DNA of 64,000 nucleotides from Nematostella vectensis. Its lineage: Eukaryota > Cnidaria > Anthozoa > Actiniaria > Edwardsiidae. The notes under the pieces were generated by a model, which saw only the letters and a list, made by a program, of their open reading frames with translations, ran no database searches and was not told where the DNA came from. Numbering within the stretch: position 1 is the first letter of the stretch; the number at the start of each line of letters is the position of its first letter. Positions 35,801 to 47,800 of the stretch are shown here, in pieces. The translations under genes were made by a program, and so were the position numbers. The stretch lies in assembly GCF_932526225.1 (NCBI RefSeq), contig NC_064036.1, positions 20,484,953-20,548,952 of the forward strand, in the 5' to 3' direction.

Positions 35801-38800
35801 CCCATTAGTCTGGAATGTCGAGATTCTACTGAATCACGTGTTTTCCCAATAGTCTGGAATGTTGAGTTTCTACTGAATCATGTGTTTCCTAATAGTCTGG
35901 AATGTTGAGTTTCTACTGTATCATGTGTTTCCCAATAGTCTAGAATGTAGAGATTCTACTGAATCATGTGTTTCCCAATAATCTGGAATGTTGAGATTCT
36001 ACTGAATCACGTGTTTTTCCAATAGTCTGGATGTTTTAGATACTACTGAATCACGTGTTTTCCCAATATTCTGAAATGTTGTGATTCTAAGGAATCATAT
36101 GTTTTCCCAATAGCCTGGAATGTTGAGATTCTACGGAATCATGTGTTTCCCAATAGTCTGGAAATTTAGAGATTCTATTGAATCATGGGTTTTCCCAATA
36201 GTCTGGAATGTTGAGATTCTATTGAATCGTGTGTTTTCCAATAGTCTGGAATGTTGAGATTTTTTTGAATCAAGTGTTTTCCCAATATGCTGGAATGTTG
36301 AGTTTCTACTGAATCATGTGTTTTTCCCATTATTCTGGAATGTTGAGATACTACGGAATCACGTGTTTTTCCAATAGTCTGGAATGTTGAGTTTCTACTG
36401 AATCATGTGTTTCCTAATAGTCTGGAATGTTGAGTTTCTACTGAATCATGTGTTTCCCAATACTCTGGAATGTCGAGATTCTACTGAATCACGTGTTTTC
36501 CCAATAGTCTGGCATGTTGAGATTCTACTGAATCACGTGTATTCTCAATATTCTGATATTTTGAGATTCTACTGAATCATGTGTTTTCCTATAGTCTGGA
36601 ATGTTGAGATTCTATGGAATCACGTGTTTTCCCAATATGCTGGAATGTTGAGTTTCTACTGAATCTTGTGTTTTTCCCATTAGTCTGGAATGTTGAGTTT
36701 CTACTGAATCATGTGTTTTTCCCATTAGTCTGGAATGTTGAGATTCTACTGAATCACGTGTTTTCCCAATAGTCTGGAATGTTGAGTTTCTACTGAATCA
36801 TGTGTTTCCTAATAGTCTGGAATGTTGAGTTTCTATTGAATCATGTGTTTCCCAATAGTCTAGAATGTAGAGATTCTACTGAATCATGTGTTTCCCAATA
36901 GTCTAGAATGTTAAGATTCTACTGAATCATGTGTTTCCCAATAGTCTGGAATGTTGAGTTTCTACTGAATCATGTGTTTTTCCCATTAGTCTGGAATGTT
37001 GAGTTTCTACTGAATCATGTGTTTTCCCAATAGTCTGGAATGTTGAGTTTCTACTGAATCATGTGTTTCCTAATAGTCTGGAATGTTGAGTTTCTACTGA
37101 ATCATGTGTTTCCCAATAGTCTAGAATGTAGAGATTCTACTGAATCATGTGTTTCCCAATAGTCTAGAATGTTAAGATTCTACTGAATCATGTGTTTCCC
37201 AATACTCTGAAATGTTGTGATTCTACTGAATCATGTGTTTTCCCAATAGTCTGGAATGTTGAGATTCTATTGAATCATGTGTTTTTTCCAATAGTCTTAA
37301 ATCTTGTGACTCTACTGAATCGTGTGTTTTCCCAATAGTCTGGATGTTTTAGATACTACTGATACACATGTTTTTCCAATATTCTGAAATGTTGTGATTC
37401 TAAGGAATCATGTGTTTTCCCCATTAGTCTGGAATGTTGAGATTCTACTGAATCACGTGTTTTCCCAATATGCTGGAAAGTTGAGATTCTACTGAATCAT
37501 GTGTTTTTCCCATTAGTCTGGAATGTTGAGATTCTTCTAAATCACGTGTTTTCCCAATAGTCTGGAATGTTGAGTTTCTACTGAATCACGTGTTTTCCCA
37601 ATAGTCTTGAATGTTGTGATTCTACTGAATCATGTGTTTCCCAATAGTCTAGAATGTTGAGATTCTACTGAATCACGTGTATTCTCAATATTCTGATATT
37701 TTGAAATTCTACTGAATCATGTGTTTTCCAATAGTCTGGAATGTTGAGATTTTATTGAATCACGTGTTTTCCCAATATGCTGGAATGTTGAGTTTCTACT
37801 GAATCACATGTTTTCCCAATAGTCTTGAATGTTGTGATTTTACTGAATCATGTGTTTCCCAATAGTCTAGAATGTTGAGATTCTACTGAATCACGTGTAT
37901 TCTCAATATTCTGATATTTTGAGATTCTACTGAATCATGTGTTTTCCAATAGTCTGGAATGTTGAGATTTTATTGAATCACGTGTTTTCCCGATATGCTG
38001 GAATGTTGAGTTTCTACTGAATCATGTGTTTTTCCCATTCGTCTGGAATGTTGAAATTGTACGGAATCACGTGTTTTTCCAATAGTCTGGAATGTTGAGT
38101 TTCTACTGAATCATGTGTTTCCTAATAGTCTGGAATGTTGAGTTTCTACTGAATCATGTGTTTTTCCCATTAGTCTGGAATGTCGAGATTCTACTGAATC
38201 ACGTGTTTTCCCAATAGTCTGGAATGTTGAGTTTCTACTGAATCATGTGTTTCCTAATAGTCTGGAATGTTGAGTTTCTACTGTATCATGTGTTTCCCAA
38301 TAGTCTAGAATGTAGAGATTCTACTGAATCATGTGTTTCCCAATAATCTGGAATGTTGAGATTCTACTGAATCACGTGTTTTTCCAATAGTCTGGATGTT
38401 TTAGATACTACTGAATCACGTGTTTTCCCAATATTCTGAAATGTTGTGATTCTAAGGAATCATATGTTTTCCCAATAGCCTGGAATGTTGAGATTCTACG
38501 GAATCATGTGTTTCCCAATAGTCTGGAAATTTAGAGATTTTATTGAATCATGTGTTTTCCCAATAGTCTGGAATGTTGAGATTCTATTGAATCGTGTGTT
38601 TTCCAATAGTCTGGAATGTTGAGATTTTTTTGAATCAAGTGTTTTCCCAATATGCTGGAATGTTGAGTTTCTACTGAATCATGTGTTTTTCCCATTAGTC
38701 TGGAATGTTGAGATACTACGGAATCACGTGTTTTTCCAATAGTCTGGAATGTTGAGTTTCTACTGAATCATGTGTTTCCTAATAGTCTGGAATGTTGAGT

Positions 38801-41800
38801 TTCTACTGAATCATGTGTTTCCCAATACTCTGGAATGTCGAGATTCTACTGAATCACGTGTTTTCCCAATAGTCTGGCATGTTGAGATTCTACTGAATCA
38901 CGTGTATTCTCAATATTCTGATATTTTGAGATTCTACTGAATCATGTGTTTTCCTATAGTCTGGAATGTTGAGATTCTATGGAATCACGTGTTTTCCCAA
39001 TATGCTGGAATGTTGAGTTTCTACTGAATCATGTGTTTTTTTCATTAGTCTGGAATGTTGAGTTTCTACTGAATCATGTGTTTTTCCCATTAGTCTGGAA
39101 TGTTGAGATTCTACTGAATCACGTGTTTTCCCAATAGTCTTGAATGTTGAGTTTCTACTGAATCATGTGTTTCCTAATAGTCTGGAATGTTGAGTTTCTA
39201 TTGAATCATGTGTTTCCAAATAGTCTAGAATGTAGAGATTCTACTGAATCATGTCTGTCCCAATAGTCTAGAATGTTAAGATTCTACTGAATCATGTGTT
39301 TCCCAATAGTCTGGAATGTTGAGATTCTACTGAATCACGTGTTTTTCCAATAGTCTGTATGTTTTAGATACTGCTGAATCACGTGTTTTCCCAATATTCT
39401 GAAATGTTGTGATTCTAAGGAATCATGTGTTTTCCCAATAGTCTGGAATGTTGATATTCTAAGGAATCATGTGTTTTCCAATAGTCTGGAAATTTAGAGA
39501 TTCTATTGAATCATGTGTTTTCCCAATAGTCTGGAATGTTGAGATTCTATTGAATCGTGTGTTTTCCAATAGTCTGGGATGTTAGGATTTTTTTGAATCA
39601 CGTGTTTTCCCAATATGCTGGAATGTTGAGTTTCTACTGAATCATGTGTTTTTCCCATTAGTCTGGAATGTTGAGATTCTACGGAATCACGTGTTTTTCC
39701 AATAGTCTGGAATGTTGAGTTTCTACTGAATCATGTGTTTCCTAATAGTCTGGAATGTTCAGTTTCTACTTAATCATGTGTTTCCCAATACTCTGGAATG
39801 TTGAGATTCTACTGAATCACGTGTTTTCACAATAGTCTGGCATGTTGAGATTCTACTGAATCACGTGCATTCTCAATATTCTGATATTTTGAGATTCTAC
39901 TGAATCATGTGTTTTCCTATAGTCTGGAATGTTGAGATTCTATGGAATCGCGTGTTTTTCCAATATGCTGGAATGTTGAGTTTCTACTGAATCATGTGTT
40001 TTTCCCATTAGTCTGGAATGTTGAGATTCTACTGAATCACGTGTTTTCCCAATAGTCTGGAATGTTGAGTTTCTACTGAATCATATGTTTCCTAATAGTC
40101 TGGAATGTTGAGTTTCTACTGAATCATGTGTTTCCCAATACTCTGAAATGTTGTGATTCTACTGAATCACGTGTTTTCCCAATAGTCTTTAATGTTGTGA
40201 TTCTACTGAATCATGTGTTTCACAATAGTCTAGAATGTAGAGATTCTACTGAATCATGTGTTTCCCAATAGTCTGGAATGTTGAGATTTTATTGAATCAC
40301 GTGTTTTCCCAATAGTCTGGAATGTTGAGATTCTACTTAATTATGTGTTTTACCAATAGTCTGAGATGTTGAGATTCTACTGAATCACGTGTTTTCCAAA
40401 TTGTCTGGAATGTTAATATTTTACTGAATCACGTGTTTTCCCAATAGTCTGGAATTTTGAGATTCTACTGAATCATGTGTTTCCCAATAGTCTGGAAATT
40501 TAGAGATTCTATTGAATCATGTGTTTTCGCAATAGTCTGATATGCTGAGATTCTACCGAATCACGTGTTTTCCCAATATGCTGGAATATTTAGATTCTAC
40601 CGAATCACGTGTTTTCCCAATATGCTGGAATATTTAGATTCTACTGAATCATGTGTTTCCTAATAGTCTGGAATGTTGAGTTTCTACTGAATCAGGTGTT
40701 TCCTAATAGTCTGGAATGTAGAGATTCTACTGAATCATGTTTTCCCAATAGTATGGAATGTTTGATATTCTTTTGAATCACGTGTTTTCCCCATAGTCTG
40801 GAATGTTGAGATTCTACCGAATCACTTGTTTTCCCAATATGCTGGAATATTTAGATTCTACTGAATCATGTGTTTTTCCCAATAGTCTGGAATGTTGAGA
40901 TTCTACTGAATCACGTGTTTTCCCAATAGTCTGGAATGTTGAGTTTCTACTGAATCATGTGTTTCCCAGTAGTCTGGAATGTTCTGTTTCCCAATAGTCT
41001 AGAATGTTGAGATTCTACTGAATCAAGTGTTTCCTAATAGTCTGGAATGTTGAGATTCTACTGAATCACGTGTTTTCCCAATAGTCTGGAATGTTGGGAT
41101 TTTACTGAATCATGTGTTTTCCCGATAGTCTGGAATGTTGAGTTTCTACTGAATCAGGTGTTTCCTAATAGTCTGGAATGTTGAGATTCTACTGAATCAT
41201 GTTTTCCCAATAGTATGGAATGTTTGATATTCTTTTGAATCACGTGTTTTCCCGATAGTCTGGAATGTTGAGATTCTACTGAATCATGTGTTTTCCAATA
41301 GTCTGAAAATTTTGAGATTCTATTGAATTATATGTTTTCCCGATAGTCTGGAATGTTGAGATTCTACTGAATCACGTGTATTCTCAATAGTCTGATATTT
41401 TGAGATTCTACTGAATCATGTGTTTTCGAACAGTCTGAAATGTTGAGATTCTATTGAATCACGTGTTTTCCCAATATGCTGGAATGTTGAGTTTCTATTG
41501 AATCATATGTTTCCCAATAGTCTAGAATGTTGAGATTCTACTGAATCATGTGTTTCCCAATAGTCTGGAATGTTGAGATTCTACTGAATCACGTGTTTTC
41601 CTAATAGCCTGGAATGTTGAGATTCTATTGAATCACGTGTTTTCCAAATAGTGTGTAATGTTGAGATTCTACTGAATCATGTGTTTTTCCCATTAGTCTG
41701 GAATGTTGAGATTCTACTGAATCACGTGTTTTCCCAATAGTCTGGAATGTTGAGTTTCTACTGAATCATGTGTTTCCTAATAGTCTGGAATGTTGAGTTT

Positions 41801-44800
41801 CTACTGAATCATGTGTTTCCCAATACTCTGAAATGTTGTGATTCTACTGAATCACGTGTTTTCCCAATAGTCTTTAATGTTGTGATTCTACTGAATCATG
41901 TGTTTCACAATAGTCTAGAATGTAGAGATTCTACTGAATCATGTGTTTCCCAATAGTCTGGAATGTTGAGATTTTATTGAATCACGTGTTTTCCCAATAG
42001 TCTGGAATGTTGAGATTCTACTTAATTATGTGTTTTACCAATAGTCTGAGATGTTGAGATTCTACAGAATCACGTGTTTTCCAAATTGTCTGGAATGTTA
42101 ATATTTTACTGAATCACGTGTTTTCCCAATAGTCTGGAATTTTGAGATTCTACTGAATCATGTGTTTCCCAATAGTCTGGAAATTTAGAGATTCTATTGA
42201 ATCATGTGTTTTCGCAATAGTCTGATATGCTGAGATTCTACCGAATCACGTGTTTTCCCAATATGCTGGAATATTTAGATTCTACTGAATCATGTGTTTT
42301 TCCCAATAGTCTGGAATGTTGAGATTCTACTGAATCACGTGTTTTCCCAATAGTCTGGAATGTTGAGTTTCTACTGAATCATGTGTTTCCCAGTAGTCTG
42401 GAATGTTCTGTTTCCCAATAGTCTAGAATGTTGAGATTCTACTGAATCAAGTGTTTCCTAATAGTCTGGAATGTTGAGATTCTACTGAATCACGTGTTTT
42501 CCCAATAGTCTGGAATGTTGGGATTTTACTGAATCATGTGTTTTCCCGATAGTCTGGAATGTTGAGTTTCTACTGAATCAGGTGTTTCCTAATAGTCTGG
42601 AATGTTGAGATTCTACTGAATCATGTTTTCCCAATAGTATGGAATGTTTGATATTCTTTTGAATCACGTGTTTTCCCGATAGTCTGGAATGTTGAGATTC
42701 TACTGAATCATGTGTTTTCCAATAGTCTGAAAATTTTGAGATTCTATTGAATTATATGTTTTCCCGATAGTCTGGAATGTTGAGATTCCACTGAATCACG
42801 TGTATTCTCAATAGTCTGATATTTTGAGATTCTACTGAATCATGTGTTTTCGAACAGTCTGAAATGTTGAGATTCTATTGAATCACGTGTTTTCCCAATA
42901 TGCTGGAATGTTGAGTTTCTATTGAATCATATGTTTCCCAATAGTCTAGAATGTTGAGATTCTACTGAATCATGTGTTTCCCAATAGTCTGGAATGTTGT
43001 GATTCTACTGAATCACGTGTTTTCCTAATAGCCTGGAATGTTGAGATTCTATTGAATCACGTGTTTTCCAAATAGTTTGTAATGTTGAGATTCTACTGAA
43101 TCATGTGTTTTTCCCATTAGTCTGGAATGTTGAGATTCTACTGAATCACGTGTTTTCCCAATAGTCTGGAATGTTGAGTTTCTACTGAATCATGTGTTTC
43201 CTAATAGTCTGGAATGTTGAGTTTCTACTGAATCATGTGTTTCCCAATACTCTGAAATGTTGTGATTCTACTGAATCACGTGTTTTCCCAATAGTCTTTA
43301 ATGTTGTGATTCTACTGAATCATGTGTTTCACAATAGTCTAGAATGTAGAGATTCTACTGAATCATGTGTTTCCCAATAGTCTGGAATGTTGAGATTTTA
43401 TTGAATCACGTGTTTTCCCAATAGTCTGGAATGTTGAGATTCTACTTAATTATGTGTTTTACCAATAGTCTGAGATGTTGAGATTCTACAGAATCACGTG
43501 TTTTCCAAATTGTCTGGAATGTTAATATTTTACTGAATCACGTGTTTTCCCAATAGTCTGGAATTTTGAGATTCTACTGAATCATGTGTTTCCCAATAGT
43601 CTGGAAATTTAGAGATTCTATTGAATCATGTGTTTTCGCAATAGTCTGATATGCTGAGATTCTACCAAATCACGTGTTTTCCCAATATGCTGGAATATTT
43701 AGATTCTACTGAATCATGTGTTTTTCCCAATAGTCTGGAATGTTGAGATTCTACTGAATCACGTGTTTTCCCAATAGTCTGGAATGTTGAGTTTCTACTG
43801 AATCATGTGTTTCCCAGTAGTCTGGAATGTTCTGTTTCCCAATAGTCTAGAATGTTGAGATTCTACTGAATCAAGTGTTTCCTAATAGTCTGGAATGTTG
43901 AGATTCTACTGAATCACGTGTTTTCCCAATAGTCTGGAATGTTGGGATTTTACTGAATCATGTGTTTTCCCGATAGTCTGGAATGTTGAGTTTCTACTGA
44001 ATCAGGTGTTTCCTAATAGTCTGGAATGTTGAGATTCTACTGAATCATGTTTTCCCAATAGTATGGAATGTTTGATATTCTTTTGAATCACGTGTTTTCC
44101 CGATAGTCTGGAATGTTGAGATTCTACTGAATCATGTGTTTTCCAATAGTCTGAAGATTTTGAGATTCTATTGAATTATATGTTTTCCCGATAGTCTGGA
44201 ATGTTGAGATTCTACTGAATCACGTGTATTCTCAATAGTCTGATATTTTGAGATTCTACTGAATCATGTGTTTTCGAACAGTCTGAAATGTTGAGATTCT
44301 ATTGAATCACGTGTTTTCCCAATATGCTGGAATGTTGAGTTTCTATTGAATCATATGTTTCCCAATAGTCTAGAATGTTGAGATTCTACTGAATCATGTG
44401 TTTCCCAATAGTCTGGAATGTTGAGATTCTACTGAATCACGTGTTTTCCTAATAGCCTGGAATGTTGAGATTCTATTGAATCACGTGTTTTCCAAATAGT
44501 GTGTAATGTTGAGATTCTACTGAATCATGTATTTCCCAATAGTCTGAAATGTTGAGATTCTACTGAATTATGTGTTTTACCAATAGTCTGGAATATTGAG
44601 ATTCTACTGAATCATGTGTTTTCCCAATAGTCTGGAATGTTGAGATTCTATTGAATCGTGTGTTTTTTTCAATAGTCTGGAATGTTGAGATTGTACTAAA
44701 TCATGTGTTTTCCCAATAGTCTGAAATGTTGAGATTCTACTGAATCACGTGTTTTGCAATAGTCTGAAAATTTTGAGATTCTATTGAATTATATGTTTTC

Positions 44801-47800
44801 CCGATAGTCTGGAATGTTGAGATTCTACTGAATCACGTGTATTCTCAATAGTCTGATATTTTGAGATTCTACTGAATCATGTGTTTTCCAATAGTCCGGA
44901 ATGTTGAGTTTCTACTGAATCATGTGTTTCCTAATTGTCCGGAATGTTGAGTTTCTACTAAATCACGTGTTTTCCAAATAGTCTGGAATGTTTGGTTTCT
45001 ACTGAATCATGTGTTTCCCAATAGTCTAGAATTTCGAGATTCTGCTGAATCATGTGTTTCCCAATAGTCTGGAATGTTGAGATTCTACTGAATCACGTTT
45101 TTCCCAATAGTCTGGAATGTTGAGATTCAATTGAATCACGTGTTTTCCCAATAGTCTGGAATGTTGAAATTCTACTGAATCATGTGTTTCCCAATAGTCT
45201 GGAATGTTGAGATTCTACTGAATCACGTGTTTCCCAATAGTCTGGAATGTTGAGATTCTACTGAATTATGTGTTTTAATAATAGTCTGGAATGTTGAGAT
45301 TCTATTGAATCACGTGTTTCCCAATAGTCTGGAATGTTGAGATTCTACTGAATTATGTGTTTTAATAATAGTCTGGAATGTTGAGATTCTATTGAATCGT
45401 GTGCTTTTCCAATAGTCTGGAATGTTGAGATTCTACTAAATCATGTGTTTTCCCTATAGTCTGAAATGTTGAGATTCTACTGAATCACGTGTTTTCCAAT
45501 TAGTCTGGAATGTTGAGATTCTACTGAATCACGTGTTTTCCCAATAGTCTGGAATTTTGAGTTTCTACTGAATCATGTGTTTCCCAGAAGTCTGGAATGT
45601 TGAGATTCTACTGAATCACGTGTTTTTTAATAGTCTGGAATGTTGAAATTGTACTGAATCATGTATTTCCCAACATTCTGGGATGTTGGTATTTTACTGA
45701 AGCACGTGTTTTCCCAATAGTCTGGAATGTTGAGATTCTACTGAATCATGTGTTTCCCAATAGTCTGGAATGTTGAGATTCTACTGAATCAAGTGTTTTC
45801 CCAATTGTCTGAAATGTTGAGATTCTACTGAATCACGTGTTTTCCCGATAGTCGGGAATGTTGAGATATTTCTAAATCAAGCGTTTTGAGAGTTTGCTAA
45901 GTGAAATATCTGATATCTAGAATCCCTACAAAAGAACTGTTTGTTCAGTGGTCGTGCTATAGGAAGGGCTCATTTCATTGTTTTCTGGTATGTAGGAGTC
46001 CTGTTGAAGAAAGTCTTTGTCACTTTTCTTTTTAGGATGAAGATGTAGAGAGCAGCTGGATGCTTTTTCAGGAGGGCGATCTAGCCAGTGTGTTCAACCA
46101 ATTTCCATTTGATGCTGTCTTTAAACACCTTCTCAAGATGGACCCTAACCTTGATGGTAAGGCATGCTCATTTCACCCCTTCAAGTTCAATATGCATCTT
46201 CTCCCTTGCATCTGATGTATGTTATTTCAGATGACAGTCTATCTGAGAATCTGTACATGGTAGAGAGTAGCACAAGCCGCGACATCATGCGCATGCTAGC
46301 GTTCGCCTCCTGCATCGTGCACATAATGGGACAGGCCTTCATAACCTATCAGAAAGTCCGGTACAGAGCTTTCATCAAACGCGTCGGTAGGACCATCAGG
46401 TGTGTAGAGATACTCTAGTGGCTAAGGTATGCAATATTACCGTTCTTTATATTATACATGGCATACTCTTTTGAATCCAGCGTTTTGGATGCTTATCACT
46501 GCGTTTCTCATCTCACCCTCTACCTACAGCAATACAAGTCCAGTAATTAAAGCCAGAATGTGCTATCATTTGCTGTATTACTAACTGAATGTAAAGAATT
46601 ATAAATAATTATCGATTTTTAACACACTGAGACAGAGGGCCCAATGACAATGCGGTGTCACAGGTCGTTTTTTCCCATTTTAAAGTGGCAACCACATTCT
46701 CCCTAATTGTTGTACTCTTTTTCTATGTAGACAAGTGGTGCAGTATGTTCTTGATCATTGGTCAAACTACCGTAGCTGGCGGCTTAATGTTTGTGGTGAC
46801 ACACAAGTATCCCTCCCTCAGATCTACCCCCTTGACCAACAGCTGAGCATCCAGAGACTGCAGGTGGAGGTGGACCAGTTCTTTATGAGGGCAGCACAGC
46901 AGATAATCAATGCACACAGGTAAACAGTTCTTTATGAGAGCAGCACAGAAGATAATCAATGAACACAGGTAAACAGTTCTTTATGAGGGCAGCACAGCAG
47001 ATAATCAATGAACACAAGTAATCAGTTCTTTATGAGGGCAGCACAGCAGATAATCAATGCACACAGTTAAACAGTTCCTTATGGGAGCAGCACAGAAGAT
47101 AATCAATGAACACAGGTAAACAGTTCTTTATGAGGGCAGCACAGCAGATAATCAATACACACAGGTAAACAGTTCTTTATGAGGGCAGCACAGCAGATAA
47201 TCAATGAACTCAGGTAAACAGTTCTTTATTAGGGCAGCACAGCAGATAATCAATGCACACAGGTAAACAGTTCTTTATGAGGGGCAGCACAGCGGATAAT
47301 CAATGCACACAGGTAAATAGTTCTTTATGAGGGCAGCACAGCAGATAATCAACGCACAAATGTAAACAGTTTTTTTTATGAGGGAAACAGCAAATAATCA
47401 ATGCACACAAGTAAACAGTTCTTTATGAGGGCAGCACAGCAGATAATCAATGAGAGCAGCACAGCAGATTATAAATGCACACACAGGTACTGTAAATAAT
47501 GTTGAGTGGTGTATATTGGCTGTTTAACCTGTTTGCAGACTGGGTGCATGGCAGTTCCTTGCCGACATGCCTTTCAACAGTGTTTCTTCACATGCCCTGT
47601 GGAGACTCTTTTGGGCTTTGCACAAAGATATCTCCAATGTGCCTTCCCTTTTACTGGAAAGTGGTAGAACGAAACCGGAAATGCAAGAATGGAGAACGAT
47701 GCTCCAAGGTATGCTTATGTTACATGGATGCGTCAATAAAACCTTTTTTAATTTACGATGTCTTACCCATATTGCTTTACCTACCATGATCGATCTATGA

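Larger units (their letters stand above)
16790..45885. repeat. ~44-bp satellite array, about 29 kb, roughly 660 copies
   Basis: The consensus unit reads GTCTGGAATGTTGAGATTCT then ACTGAATCACGTGTTTTCCC then AATA. Units vary in a limited set: CACGTG or CATGTG at the centre, GAG(A/T)TTCTA, CAATAGTCTGG / CCATTAGTCTGG / CAATATGCTGG / CAATACTCTGAAATG / CTCAATATTCTGATATT. The first units (16790-16870) and last (45860-45885) are the most divergent, as expected at array edges. Long blocks of ordered variants recur, so it has higher-order structure. Short plus-strand ORFs inside it (for example 41768-41956 and its copy 43192-43380) are repeat readings. Confidence 0.97.
16484..46035. other. EPG5 intron 11, 29.55 kb, almost entirely satellite
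   Basis: Donor GAG|GTAAAA at 16484, acceptor TTTCTTTTTAG at 46035. About 300 bp of unique sequence at the left and 150 bp at the right flank the array. No gene, transposon ORF or other exon was seen in the array on either strand. Confidence 0.9.

Noticed and set aside
16790-45885. CRISPR array or other spacer-repeat system
   Set aside because: No unique spacers; the whole unit repeats, and the context is a eukaryotic intron.
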